Assembly: GCA_017509255.1 (NCBI GenBank)
Contig: JAFWQA010000014.1
Coordinates: 1-64,000, forward strand
Length of the DNA stretch: 64,000 nt
From: Clostridia bacterium
GTDB taxonomy: Bacteria; Bacillota; Clostridia; Christensenellales; Aristaeellaceae
Reading direction: 5' to 3'
A program made the translations under genes and the position numbers. Position 1 is the stretch's first letter. Each line of letters opens with the position of its first letter. This document shows, one piece after another, positions 1-8,078 of this stretch. The notes beneath the pieces were generated by a model. That model did not search any database. It saw only the letters and a program-made list of their open reading frames with translations, and had not been told where the DNA came from.

Positions 1-384
1 CAGCAATGTTCCGTCATCGTGGTAGTAATACCATTTATAGTTGAAGCGGACCCAGCCGTAGTGGGGATGGGACGTGAACCAGGCGTTGGCATAGGCGCCT
101 TCCGGGGCGTGGGCGTAGACGATGGCGCAGTGGTCGAAGGCGTCGTCCGCGATGGACGTGACGGAAGCGGGGAAGGTGATGCTCCGGATGCTGCTGTCGG
201 CAAAGGCTTTGGAGCCGATGGTCTTCAGCGTGTCCGGCAGGACGACGGTGTCCAGATTTTTATCCCCCATAAAGGCCTGGTCGGCGATCGCCGTCAGGTC
301 CTCGGGCAGGTCCAGCGTTCCGGCCACGGCGGAGGCGGAGCAAAGCAGGGACAGCAGCAGGACAAAAGCAAACAAGCGTTTCAT
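1..384 (-). CDS. Secreted BspA-like leucine-rich-repeat protein, N-terminal part
   Basis: The reading frame is open from the ATG at 384 to the window edge, so only the first 128 codons are present. It starts MKRLFAFVLLLSLLCSASA, a signal peptide, after a GGAGG ribosome binding site. Residues about 25-85 carry two LRR_5 units of the BspA type (patterns such as DTVVLPDTLKTIGSKAF and SITFPASVTSIADDAF). An aromatic stretch KWYYYHDDGT follows near the edge. Such proteins are usually surface exposed and bind host or matrix proteins. The partner cannot be read here. Confidence 0.75.
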   Translation of the reverse strand, partial: MKRLFAFVLLLSLLCSASAVAGTLDLPEDLTAIADQAFMGDKNLDTVVLPDTLKTIGSKAFADSSIRSITFPASVTSIADDAFDHCAIVYAHAPEGAYANAWFTSHPHYGWVRFNYKWYYYHDDGTLL

Positions 385-503
385 ACAGTCTTCCTCCCGG
401 ATCAGAATAGGGGAAACGAATGCTGGGGTTCGGTTTTCAACACGTTATAATCACCTTTCATCTTATAACGGTTTCCTGCCAAAATCAAGCGGGAAAAATG
501 AAG

Positions 504-530
504 CGGCCGGAGTCAGCAGGACTCCGGCCG
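504..530. terminator. Intrinsic terminator after the MerR gene
   Basis: A 10-bp GC-rich inverted repeat (504-513 with 521-530) lies just past the MerR stop codon. Read on the minus strand it is followed by CTTCATTTTT. Read on the plus strand it is followed by GGGTTTTT, so it may work in both directions. Confidence 0.6.
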
Positions 531-544
531 GGTTTTTACCGGGA

Positions 545-1273
545 TCATTTTTTACAATACGCTTCAATGGCGCGGGCCGCGAAGGCGGCGGTGCCTTCCC
601 CGCCGGCGCGGTCGATGTTCTCCGTCATGGTGCCGCCGGCGGCGTACATCTGCCCGAGACCGGCAAGGATCTGATCCGTGCAGGTGTAGAAATGCTCCGA
701 GATATAGCACTGCAGCTTTCGGACCTGGGCCTGCGGCCGCGCGTCTGCCGGGGCAAGCTCCTTCATCCGGCCGAACTCCGACAGGACGTCCATCAGGCCT
801 GCCCACAGCCGCTTCCGGTCCGCCGGGGTGCGCCCGGCGTCCATTTGCTCAAATTCCTTCCAGGCATCCGTCCGGCCCCAGGCCTGCTTTGCCTCCCTGG
901 CGTATTCCTCCATTCTGGAGGAGTCAAATGCTGTAAAATCCAATGTTCTCACTCCTGTTTTTATGATGTCCTCCGCGAGGCGGATCAGGTCCTCCAGATG
1001 CTCCTTTTTCAGCCGGAGCAGGCGGACCTGCTGGTCCAGCGCCTTCTGCCGGTCAAAGGCGGGACTGCCGACGATGTCCCGGATCTCCCGAAGGGGGAAT
1101 TCCAGCTCCCGGAAAAGCAGGATGCACTGCAGGCGTTCCAGGGCCGCATCGTCATACAGCCGGTAGCCTGCCTCCGTGACCTCCGCGGGACGCAGAAGCC
1201 CGATCCGGTCGTAGTGGTGGAGGGCGCGTATACTCACCCCCGTCAGTCTGCTGACCTCATGGACCGTCATCAT
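545..1273 (-). CDS. MerR-family transcriptional regulator with TipAS-like C-terminus
   Basis: 242 aa. Residues 1-70 are a MerR winged helix (TVHEVSRLTGVSIRALHHYDRIGLL, then GYRLYDD). A coiled-coil dimerisation helix follows at about 75-115. The C-terminal 120 residues resemble the TipAS ligand-binding domain (FTCTDQ-type region YISEHFYTCTDQILAGLGQMY), which in TipA and Mta binds thiopeptides or other amphipathic drugs. It is monocistronic. The promoter (1300-1330) has the long 19-bp spacer that MerR activators untwist, so it probably regulates itself. No adjacent efflux gene is visible, so the target is unknown. Confidence 0.85.
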   Translation of the reverse strand: MMTVHEVSRLTGVSIRALHHYDRIGLLRPAEVTEAGYRLYDDAALERLQCILLFRELEFPLREIRDIVGSPAFDRQKALDQQVRLLRLKKEHLEDLIRLAEDIIKTGVRTLDFTAFDSSRMEEYAREAKQAWGRTDAWKEFEQMDAGRTPADRKRLWAGLMDVLSEFGRMKELAPADARPQAQVRKLQCYISEHFYTCTDQILAGLGQMYAAGGTMTENIDRAGGEGTAAFAARAIEAYCKK

Positions 1274-1299
1274 GGTTGATCCCTCCCTCGCACAGGAAC

Positions 1300-1330
1300 A
1301 GGATAAACCATGACGTTACGTCAGAGTCAA
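1300..1330 (-). promoter_or_regulatory. merR promoter/operator with 19-bp spacer
   Basis: On the minus strand -35 TTGACT (1330-1325) and -10 TATCCT (1305-1300) are separated by exactly 19 bp. The spacer holds the near-perfect palindrome TGACGTAACGTCA (plus-strand positions 1311-1323). Over-long spacers with a central dyad are the hallmark of MerR-activated promoters. The start codon of the MerR gene lies 27 bp downstream. Confidence 0.75.
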
Positions 1331-1588
1331 GGCTTTTTTTCAAAAAAATATCGGGAAAAAGGGAAACAAGGGCGGGAACAGGTTCGGCGGAGGAGCCCCG
1401 GAGCGTTGATCTATAAGGCGTTGTGGCTTTTCAGAATATTTCCCGAAAGAATTCTGAAACTGCTGGACATCTGTTGGACATGCCCTGTTAAGATGGCACC
1501 GTTCCAAGGAGAAAAACCGGGAACGGCAGAGCCGGGACCGGATCGGAGGGGCCGCGGGGCGGTCCGGAATAAGAAGGAGGAAACAACG

Positions 1589-2203
1589 ATGATGAAAAAG
1601 ATCCTTTCCCTGATACTGGTGATCATGGCGCTCACGGGCGTCTGCGTGACTGCGGCCCAGGCGGGCGACGGAAAAACCTATTGGGTATACACGGAGAACG
1701 GCAAGGGACTGAACGTCCGCAGCGCGCCCTATGTGGGCGACAACCAGGTGGCGACCCTGGACTACCGTGATGTCCTGCGGGACGTGACGCTGCTCGGGAA
1801 CGGCTGGGCCAGCGTGAAGCTGAACAGGTTCCCCGACCCGGTGTACGTCATGAGCCGCTACCTGACTACCCAGGATCCCGGCCCGTGGAAGAAGGCTGAA
1901 CCGACCCCCACCCCCGCGGATGACAAGACGAAGACGGCCGCCGCTGCCATGAACGCCATCAACGCGGAGTTCCGCTCCGCCAAACAGGTCACCAATCCCT
2001 ACATGGTCGTGGCCCGTCCCACCCGCGCCTCCGGCTGGGTGAACCTGCGCTGGGCGCCGTCCACGGAAGCGGAACGTATCGCCACCTGCAGCCAGGGCAA
2101 GGAGCTGATCGTGCTCACCGAGATGACCAACTGGTACCAGGTGCAGGATCCGGCCACCGGCATGATCGGATTCATCAGCCGCCAGTATGTTTCCAGGCAC
2201 TGA
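1589..2203 (+). CDS. Secreted protein with two SH3-like domains
   Basis: 204 aa from the ATG at 1589, chosen because AAGAAGGAGG lies just upstream and a signal peptide begins there (MMKKILSLILVIMALTG). After the signal there is a bacterial SH3 unit at about 30-85 (GLNVRSAPYVGDNQVATL), a Thr/Pro linker (PTPTPAD) near 100, and a second SH3 unit at about 140-204 (WVNLRWAPSTEAERIATC). SH3b domains usually bind peptidoglycan. No catalytic domain is present, so it is probably a wall-associated accessory protein. The open frame extends further upstream but without an SD or signal. Confidence 0.75.
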   Translation: MMKKILSLILVIMALTGVCVTAAQAGDGKTYWVYTENGKGLNVRSAPYVGDNQVATLDYRDVLRDVTLLGNGWASVKLNRFPDPVYVMSRYLTTQDPGPWKKAEPTPTPADDKTKTAAAAMNAINAEFRSAKQVTNPYMVVARPTRASGWVNLRWAPSTEAERIATCSQGKELIVLTEMTNWYQVQDPATGMIGFISRQYVSRH

Positions 2204-2239
2204 GCGGGAAACGAATAAAAGGAAAGGAAGCTGAATCAA

Positions 2240-2815
2240 ATGAAGAAATGCATTGCCATGATCCTCTGCCTGGCCCTGGCGCTCGGCTGCGTCGCGGGCT
2301 TCACGGAAGAGACGGAAGAGAAGAAACTGCTGGGATTCGTCCGCATGGGCGGCAACTTTGAACTGCGCTGCAGGATGCCCGAGGGTTACGCCATCACCGC
2401 CGAGGACGCGGACGTCACGCACTATCTGGCGACGGTTTCCTCCGAGGAAAAGGGAAAGCCGGTCATGTTCGTCTCCATCGCATACGATGAGCTGATGAGC
2501 GGCGTGGACAGACTGAACGACCTGGACGAGGCCGCGCTGAAGGAGATCGAGGCCTCCTTCCGGGAAGAGGACGAGGTGGAGATCACCTACCGCGAGACGG
2601 CTCACGGCACGAAGCTGATGGTCGTCAGGGAAGTGGAGGACGGGACCGACTATGTGGACTTCTACACGGTCTACAGGGGCTACGGGATCGAGCTGGTGCT
2701 GACCGGCGCCTATGAGGAAGGCGGAGAGCCGACGCCCCTGACCGAGGAGCAGATCCGGATGGTGATCGATTTCCTGAGCGATCTGGACTTTGTGGAGATC
2801 GAACCGGCAGCATAA
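2240..2815 (+). CDS. Secreted protein of unknown function
   Basis: 191 aa with a signal peptide (MKKCIAMILCLALALGCVAG; the Cys might be lipidated but the lipobox is poor). It follows the SH3 protein by 36 bp with its own SD (AAAGGAAG) and may be co-transcribed. The mature part is acidic and looks alpha/beta, ending in IRMVIDFLSDLDFVEIEPAA. No family is recognised. Clostridia carry many small secreted proteins of this build. Confidence 0.65.
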   Translation: MKKCIAMILCLALALGCVAGFTEETEEKKLLGFVRMGGNFELRCRMPEGYAITAEDADVTHYLATVSSEEKGKPVMFVSIAYDELMSGVDRLNDLDEAALKEIEASFREEDEVEITYRETAHGTKLMVVREVEDGTDYVDFYTVYRGYGIELVLTGAYEEGGEPTPLTEEQIRMVIDFLSDLDFVEIEPAA

Positions 2816-2893
2816 GCGCAAAGGCTTTCACGGGAGCAGGGCGGAATGCCCTGCTCCTTTCTGACGGAAAAACAGAAGAAGGGCAATCCTTCC

Positions 2894-2923
2894 TTGACAG
2901 CTCCGTTTCCCCTTTGATATACT
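2894..2923 (+). promoter_or_regulatory. Promoter of the Na/Pi cotransporter gene
   Basis: TTGACA at 2894-2899 and TATACT at 2918-2923 are spaced by 18 bp. Transcription should start near 2930, immediately before the riboswitch-like leader, leaving about 150 nt of untranslated leader. Confidence 0.75.
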
Positions 2924-2930
2924 TTTTTTG

Positions 2931-3063
2931 AAAAGGGAGTAGTCGGCACTATACGGGTGTATGCACTGTCGTCAGTACGATCCTTTCGGAGGATTCGGCA
3001 TGCAAATAATCGGCGAGACTTTGTTGTAGAGGTGTATTTTACAACAAGGTCCCGCTTTTTTTT
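2931..3063 (+). ncRNA. yybP-ykoY-type Mn2+ riboswitch with expression-platform terminator
   Basis: The leader carries the conserved blocks of this class in order: GGGAGTAG at 2935-2942, GTCGTCAGTACG at about 2969-2980, and CGGCGAGACTTTG at 3011-3023, with a variable UUCG-capped arm between (about 2980-2996). The 3' block overlaps the 5' half of a terminator. Positions 3017-3028 pair with 3040-3051 (12 bp, one G-U) and are followed by CCGC and eight T (3056-3063). Pairing of the aptamer closing stem (AAAAGG near 2931 with CTTT at 3019-3022) excludes the terminator, so metal should turn the gene ON. Class assignment is from memory of the consensus. Confidence 0.75.
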
Positions 3064-3082
3064 CTGAGGGGGATTCGGGGAC

Positions 3083-4717
3083 ATGGAAATGGCATACAAT
3101 ATCTTTCAGCTGCTGGGCGGCGTGGGGCTTTTCCTCTACGGCATGAACGTGATGTCCACGGGCCTGCGGAAGGCTGCCGGAGACAAGATGCGGCAGATCC
3201 TGGAGAAGGTGACCTCCAACCGCGTGCTGGGCGTGCTGATGGGCATCCTGGTCACGGTGCTCATCCAGAGCTCCTCCGCGACGGACATGATGGTCATCGG
3301 CTTCGTGAACTCCGGACTGATGAGCCTGATCCAGGCCATCGCGGTCATCATGGGCGCGAACATCGGTACCACGGTCACGGCGCAGATCACCGCCTTCAAC
3401 CTGACGGACTGGACCCCGCTGATCCTGTTCGGCGGCGCGATCGTCTATATCTTTTTCAAGAAGTCCCAGGCGCGGCATATCGGCGGCATCATCCTGGGCT
3501 TCGGCATGCTGTTCGTCGGCATCTGGATGATCAAGCTGGCGGTGAAACCGCTGGCGGAAACGGACGCCTTCAAGGCGATGCTCGGCGCCATCTCTCACCC
3601 GGTGCCGGCGGTGATCTTCGGTATTCTGTTTACGGCGCTGCTGCAGAGCTCTTCCTCTTCCATCGTCATCTTCCAGACCTTTGCGATCGAGGGCATGCTG
3701 GATTATCATACGGCGGTGTTCCTGGTGATCGGCGCAGCCATCGGCGCGGTGACGCCGAACCTGCTGGCCGGCCTGACCACGAACCGGGACGGCAAGCGCA
3801 CGGCGCTGCTGAACCTGGTGTTCAACCTGTTCCGGGCGATCCTGCTGATCCTGATCACCGTGCTGATCCCCGCCTTCACGAACTGGCTGCAGTCCCTGTC
3901 CCCCGGGGATATCGGCCGCCAGATCGCGAACACGCACACCATTTTCGCCATCATCGCCGTGATCGTCGGCTTCCCGCTGATGAACCTGTTTGTGGCGCTG
4001 GTGAAGAAGATCCTGCCGGACCTGCCGGAAGAGAAGGAGATCGCCGCGGAGCGGAGCCTCAAGTATATGGTGAACACCGGCGCGTCCCTGCCGGCCATGG
4101 CGGTGCGCCAGGCTGAGCTGGAAACGATCCGGCTGGGGCAGATGGCCCGGGACAACCTGGCAGCCTCGCTGGAGTATTTCTTCAGCAAGGAAAAGGACGA
4201 GGGCCTGTACCAGCGGGTGGAAAGCCGGGAGGAGACCATCGACTACCTGACGGATACGATCTCCGGCGAGATCGTGAAGCTGCGGTCCAAGAACCTGACC
4301 GAGAAGGAAACCTACATCACCTCCAAGCTGCTGCTGGTACTGTCAGACTTTGAGCGGATCGGCGACCACGCGGTGAACGTGATCGAGTACGTGCCGCGCA
4401 TGGAGCAGCAGAAGACGAGCATTTCCGAGATCGGCAGCCGGGAGCTCAGATCTCTGGGTGAAAAATCGCTGGCGGTGATCGACCTGTCGCTGCAGATCCT
4501 GAAGGAGCAGGACTTCAGCCTGCTTCCGAAGCTGGATGAGCTGGAGCAGACTGTGGACGACTACGACCGGGAGATCAGCGACAACCATGTGGCCCGCCTG
4601 ATGGAAAAGGCCTGCCACCCGCTGGCCGGCATCGTGTACGCCGACTTCTGCGTGGATCTGGAGCGCTGCGCGGACCACGCGGTGAACGTGGCCTACTCCC
4701 TGAAGGACGCGAGATAA
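3083..4717 (+). CDS. Na/phosphate cotransporter family protein with PhoU-like tail
   Basis: 544 aa. Residues 1-310 hold two inverted Na/Pi-cotransporter repeats, each with the QSSS signature (LIQSSSATDMM near 70, LLQSSSSSIVIF near 190), and about nine membrane helices. Residues about 340-540 form a PhoU-like helical bundle (repeated ERIGDHAVNVIEY and ERCADHAVNVAYS). The usual role is Na+-driven phosphate movement at the cytoplasmic membrane. The PhoU part may sense Pi or nucleotide. The Mn-type riboswitch upstream suggests control by manganese rather than by Pho regulators. It is a single gene closed by a terminator at 4737. Confidence 0.88.
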   Translation: MEMAYNIFQLLGGVGLFLYGMNVMSTGLRKAAGDKMRQILEKVTSNRVLGVLMGILVTVLIQSSSATDMMVIGFVNSGLMSLIQAIAVIMGANIGTTVTAQITAFNLTDWTPLILFGGAIVYIFFKKSQARHIGGIILGFGMLFVGIWMIKLAVKPLAETDAFKAMLGAISHPVPAVIFGILFTALLQSSSSSIVIFQTFAIEGMLDYHTAVFLVIGAAIGAVTPNLLAGLTTNRDGKRTALLNLVFNLFRAILLILITVLIPAFTNWLQSLSPGDIGRQIANTHTIFAIIAVIVGFPLMNLFVALVKKILPDLPEEKEIAAERSLKYMVNTGASLPAMAVRQAELETIRLGQMARDNLAASLEYFFSKEKDEGLYQRVESREETIDYLTDTISGEIVKLRSKNLTEKETYITSKLLLVLSDFERIGDHAVNVIEYVPRMEQQKTSISEIGSRELRSLGEKSLAVIDLSLQILKEQDFSLLPKLDELEQTVDDYDREISDNHVARLMEKACHPLAGIVYADFCVDLERCADHAVNVAYSLKDAR

Positions 4718-4736
4718 AAAAGCTGTCAGTGGGGAT

Positions 4737-4770
4737 GTCAGTGGGGACGGTCCTCACTGACAACTTTTTT
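4737..4770 (+). terminator. Terminator of the Na/Pi gene
   Basis: Stem 4737-4746 with 4752-4761 and a five-base loop, followed by AACTTTTTT. The left arm (GTCAGTGGGGA) is also present as a direct repeat immediately upstream (4725-4735), so the element could be a fragment of a dispersed intergenic repeat. Confidence 0.7.
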
Positions 4771-4996
4771 GCCCCGGATGCTGCCTCCGTGACGGCCGGA
4801 AGGGACGGGCGGCAGCTTTGCCGAAAGACAGAGACCGGAAAGGAAAAATGCCCGGGTTGCCCGAAAAACCTGCATTTGCAACCGTCGGTTGACAGATTGC
4901 AAGGCCCGTTTGGTGGGAGGAAACCGGGGCATGGGCTATGCTGTGATCACCGGACGGGGAGTGCCCGCCGGAAAAAAACACGGAGGAAAAGGAAAG

Positions 4997-5983
4997 ATGA
5001 TTTTGGCGGATAAGATCATCCGGCTGAGAAAAAAACTCGGATGGTCCCAGGAAGAACTGGCGGATAAAATGAATGTGTCCCGGCAGGCGGTCTCCAAATG
5101 GGAGGGCGCGCAGTCGACCCCGGATCTGGACCGGATACTGCAGATGAGCCAGCTCTTCGGCGTTACGACGGATTACCTGCTCAAGGATGATATGGAGGCG
5201 GAGGAGTTCTCCGGGAACGGCGAGGAGGGCGAAGCCCTGCACACCGTGACGATGGAGGAGGCCAACACCTATCTGGAAAACCGGGACCGGACGGGCCGGC
5301 GCATGGGGCTGGGCGTGCTGCTGTGCGTGCTTTCCCCGGTGATGCTGCTGGGGCTGATCGGCGCGACCTTTCTGGAGGGCTCAGCCCTGACCCAGACCGC
5401 CGCTGTGGCGATCGGGCTGGCGGCGCTCTTCATTCTGGTGATGGCGGCGGTGGCGCTGTTCATCGCGGTCGGACAGAAGAACGAACCCTATCAGTATCTG
5501 GACGGGAACGACTTCACGCTGGCCTACGGCGTTTCCGGCATGGTGCGGGAACGGCAGGCCCAATACCGCGAGACCCATAACCGGTACACGATCCTGGGCG
5601 TCTGCCTGTGCATCCTGGGCCCGCTGGTGTTGGTCCTCGGATCGGTGCTGTTTCAGGACGTACCGACGGTGATGCTGTGCCTGTGCCTGATGCTGCTCCT
5701 GGTCGGCGTCGGCGCCGGCCTGCTGACCTATACCGGCACGGTGCGGGGCGGGATGCAGCGGCTGCTGCGGGAAGGGGATTACACCCCGGAGAATAAGGAA
5801 AAGTCCCGGAGATACGGAAAGGTCGCGCCGGCCTACTGGATGGTGGTGACGGCGGGCTTCATGGCCTGGAGCTTCCTCACGGACGACTGGAAGAACACCT
5901 GGATCGTCTGGCCCATCGCGGGTGTGCTCTTTGTCGCGCTCATGGCGATCCTGTGGGCGACGGACAGGGAAAAGAAAGACTGA
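4997..5983 (+). CDS. XRE-family regulator with C-terminal membrane domain
   Basis: 328 aa from the ATG at 4997 (SD GGAGGAAAAGGAAAG; the longer frame upstream lacks an SD). Residues 1-60 are a Cro/CI helix-turn-helix (GWSQEELADKMNVSRQAVSKWEGAQSTPDL). A short acidic linker is followed by about six hydrophobic helices in two groups (residues 105-165 and 205-325). This architecture is common in Firmicutes and suggests a membrane-tethered regulator that reads an envelope signal. The upstream region holds two TTGCAA words 15 bp apart (about 4868-4900), a possible operator. Confidence 0.8.
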   Translation: MILADKIIRLRKKLGWSQEELADKMNVSRQAVSKWEGAQSTPDLDRILQMSQLFGVTTDYLLKDDMEAEEFSGNGEEGEALHTVTMEEANTYLENRDRTGRRMGLGVLLCVLSPVMLLGLIGATFLEGSALTQTAAVAIGLAALFILVMAAVALFIAVGQKNEPYQYLDGNDFTLAYGVSGMVRERQAQYRETHNRYTILGVCLCILGPLVLVLGSVLFQDVPTVMLCLCLMLLLVGVGAGLLTYTGTVRGGMQRLLREGDYTPENKEKSRRYGKVAPAYWMVVTAGFMAWSFLTDDWKNTWIVWPIAGVLFVALMAILWATDREKKD

Positions 5984-5998
5984 GGCGGACGGAAGCAG

Positions 5999-6033
5999 GC
6001 GCAGGCGGGGACAGCCCCGCCGGCGCTTTTTTT
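5999..6033 (+). terminator. Intrinsic terminator
   Basis: GGCGGGG (6004-6010) pairs with CCCCGCC (6015-6021), extended by GCGC on both sides and followed by seven T. It separates the XRE gene from thpR. Confidence 0.7.
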
Positions 6034-6142
6034 CATGCCGGAAGCGATCAAAGAGAGCTGTCCCGCTGACAGCTTTGAAGGGGTGGGGGACGGAGGCGTC
6101 GAAAGAAAAGGGAAAGAGAAAAACTTCAGGGAGGCGGAACGC

Positions 6143-6640
6143 GTGAGGCTGTTTGTGGCGGTGACCTTTCCGGAGAGCGTGAGGAAGCTTCTGATCAACA
6201 CCATGCATGAGCTGAAGAGCAAGGGCGTCAGCGGGAACTATTCCGCGGTGCAGAACCTGCACATGACGCTGGTCTTCATCGGGGAGGTGCCGTCCTCCGA
6301 GCCGGTCAAAAGGGCGATGGAAGCTGTGCCGTTTTCGCCCTTCCGACTGACGCTGACCGAGATGGGCAGCTTCGGGGATATCCTGTGGGCCGGGCTCAAG
6401 AGCGGGCAGAAGCTGAAGGAATTCAACCAGGGCTTGCGGAAAAAGCTGGACGAGGCCGGTATCCCCTATGACAGAAAGGACCTGGTGCCGCACATCACGC
6501 TGGTAAAGAAGGCTTCCCGGTCCTGCCCGCCGGAGGTGAAGCTGCCCCGGACGGAGCTGATGGTGGAAAAGATATCCCTGATGAAGTCCGAGCAGAAGGA
6601 CGGCAGGACGGTCTATACCGAGATCTTCTCCGTGCGCTGA
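6143..6640 (+). CDS. thpR: RNA 2',3'-cyclic phosphodiesterase ThpR
   Basis: 165 aa from the GTG at 6143, which has GGGAGG eight bases upstream and begins VRLFVAVTFPE, the usual family start. The open frame reaches back to 6035 but without support. It is a 2H phosphoesterase with both HxT motifs (LHMTLVFIG near 35 and PHITLVKK near 120). The family opens 2',3'-cyclic phosphates at RNA ends and was first named as a 2'-5' RNA ligase. It is a stand-alone gene between a terminator and the mrp promoter. Confidence 0.88.
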   Translation: MRLFVAVTFPESVRKLLINTMHELKSKGVSGNYSAVQNLHMTLVFIGEVPSSEPVKRAMEAVPFSPFRLTLTEMGSFGDILWAGLKSGQKLKEFNQGLRKKLDEAGIPYDRKDLVPHITLVKKASRSCPPEVKLPRTELMVEKISLMKSEQKDGRTVYTEIFSVR

Positions 6641-6833
6641 GGGCAGCGGGGAAAAAAAGAACGCCTGAAACAGGGCGCCTGTCCGGTCGGAACGGCAGGG
6701 ATCGGCTGACGGGGAGAAACGGACGATGATACCTCCGTTCCCCGGAGGAACCGGTGAAAGGAAATGATGAAAAAGCGACGCGGATCCCGCTTCCCGGAGG
6801 AGGCGGGACCTGTTTCCGTTCCAGGGGAAGGAG

Positions 6834-6862
6834 TTGACGAACCACCCCGGAAAATATACACT
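6834..6862 (+). promoter_or_regulatory. Promoter of the Mrp-type antiporter operon
   Basis: TTGACG at 6834-6839 and TACACT at 6857-6862 with a 17-bp spacer, about 50 bp before the first start codon. The 190 bp between thpR and this promoter show no gene. Confidence 0.55.
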
Positions 6863-6920
6863 GTTAGTATCACGGAAGCGCGCTTTTGCCCGCGCTGCCG
6901 TTCGGCGGGGAGGTCATTTC

Positions 6921-7394
6921 ATGGCTCTGGTGCTTTTCGGCTTCTGGATGCTGCTCAACGCCCGGTGGACCGTGGAGGTCGCGGCGGTCGGAGCGGTGCT
7001 CAGCGCGCTGGAATATCTTCTGCTGTACAAGTTTTTCGGTTATTCGCCCCGGAAGGAGTGGCAGTTTCTGCGCCGCCTGCCGGGCTTCCTTGCCTATGCG
7101 GCGTTCCTGCTGGGCGAGATCTTCCGCAGCGGGATCCGGACCGCGCGGCTGATCTGGTCGCCCCGGAAGCAGGTGGAGCCGGAGCTGGCAGAGCTGGACC
7201 CCGGGCTGAGAACGGATACCGGGCGCATGCTGCTGGCCAACTCCATCACCATGACGCCGGGAACCATCACGGTGGACGTGCAGGAGGGCAGGTTTATGGT
7301 GCACTGCCTGGACAACAGCTTTGCGGACGGACTGAAGGGCTCGGACATGGAGCGCCGGATCCGCCTGCTGGAGGAGGGAAAGCGCCATGGCTGA
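6921..7394 (+). CDS. mrpE: Mrp antiporter subunit E
   Basis: 157 aa from the ATG at 6921 (GGGGAGG seven bases upstream). The frame is open further back but family length and SD favour this start. Two or three hydrophobic helices (residues 1-60 and 60-90) precede a soluble C-terminal domain with the MrpE motif LANSITMTPGTITVDV (about 95-110). It is part of the membrane antiporter complex and the first gene of the operon. Its stop overlaps mrpF by eight bases, implying translational coupling. Confidence 0.9.
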   Translation: MALVLFGFWMLLNARWTVEVAAVGAVLSALEYLLLYKFFGYSPRKEWQFLRRLPGFLAYAAFLLGEIFRSGIRTARLIWSPRKQVEPELAELDPGLRTDTGRMLLANSITMTPGTITVDVQEGRFMVHCLDNSFADGLKGSDMERRIRLLEEGKRHG

Positions 7395-7725
7395 TGCTGC
7401 TTCCGTGACGGTGCCGGAGGGCTACGGGATCCTGTACAACGCTTCCCTGATCGTGATCGGCGTCCTGCTGCTGCTCTGCCTGGTGCGGGCCGTACGGGGG
7501 CCGCGCGTCACGGACCGCCTGATCGCCGTGAACATGACCGGTACGCTGGTCGTGATCCTGATCTGCATTCTCGCCTTTCTGAAAAAGGAAGGATATCTGG
7601 TCGACATCGCCATGATCTACACGATGCTGTCCTTCCTGGCGGTGGTTCTGCTGACAAAGATCTATATGGGCGTCTGCCGCAAAAGGAACCGGGAGGAGCA
7701 CGGGAAGGGAGGAGAACCGCAATGA
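7387..7725 (+). CDS. mrpF: Mrp antiporter subunit F
   Basis: 112 aa with three transmembrane helices. The family signature VRGPRVTDRLIAVNM (about residues 35-50) is present, as is DIAMIYTMLSFLAVVLLTK. The C-terminus is basic and hydrophilic (KRNREEHGK). It overlaps mrpE by 8 bp and mrpG by 4 bp. Confidence 0.9.
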   Translation: MADAASVTVPEGYGILYNASLIVIGVLLLLCLVRAVRGPRVTDRLIAVNMTGTLVVILICILAFLKKEGYLVDIAMIYTMLSFLAVVLLTKIYMGVCRKRNREEHGKGGEPQ

Positions 7726-8078
7726 TGGATCAGCTGCGTTTTATCCTTGCCGCTGTGCTCACCTGCGCCGGCCTTTTCGTGCTCGTGACGGCCGTGCTGG
7801 GACTTTTCCGCTTCCGCTACAGCCTGAACCGCATCCACGCGTCCTCCCTGGCGGACACGCTGGGCATCCTGCTGATGCTCGCCGGGCTGATGCTGGCCTT
7901 CGGGGCTGATACGGCCGTGCTGAAGCTGCTGGCCGTGATCGCCTTCCTGTGGCTGACGAGCCCCGTATCCTCCCATCTGATCGGCCGGCTGGAGGTCACC
8001 GTGAACGACGACCTGGACCGGTACATGAAGGTGGACGATCCCGAGGCGGTGCGCCGGGAAAAGGAGGGAGACGCGTGA
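7722..8078 (+). CDS. mrpG: Mrp antiporter subunit G
   Basis: 118 aa with three helices and the MrpG signature FRFRYSLNRIHASSLADTLGI at about residues 28-48 and LTSPVSSHLIGR near 80. The E-F-G gene order matches the start of archaeal Mbh and several clostridial Mrp-like operons. It ends in an ATGA-type overlap with the next gene (GTG at 8075). Confidence 0.9.
   Translation: MMDQLRFILAAVLTCAGLFVLVTAVLGLFRFRYSLNRIHASSLADTLGILLMLAGLMLAFGADTAVLKLLAVIAFLWLTSPVSSHLIGRLEVTVNDDLDRYMKVDDPEAVRREKEGDA

Noticed and set aside
1310-1588. N-terminal extension of the SH3 protein
   Set aside because: The extension is basic, lacks an SD and would bury the signal peptide. The ATG at 1589 is well supported.
2961-3029. 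A 22-codon open frame in the leader of the Na/Pi gene, like an attenuator peptide
   Set aside because: It has no ribosome binding site and runs through the conserved blocks of the riboswitch. The aptamer explains the sequence better.
4725-4770. Dispersed palindromic repeat (REP-like) element
   Set aside because: Only one copy was noticed in this window, and it works as the expected terminator. It is kept as a terminator; a genome search would be needed to call it a repeat family.
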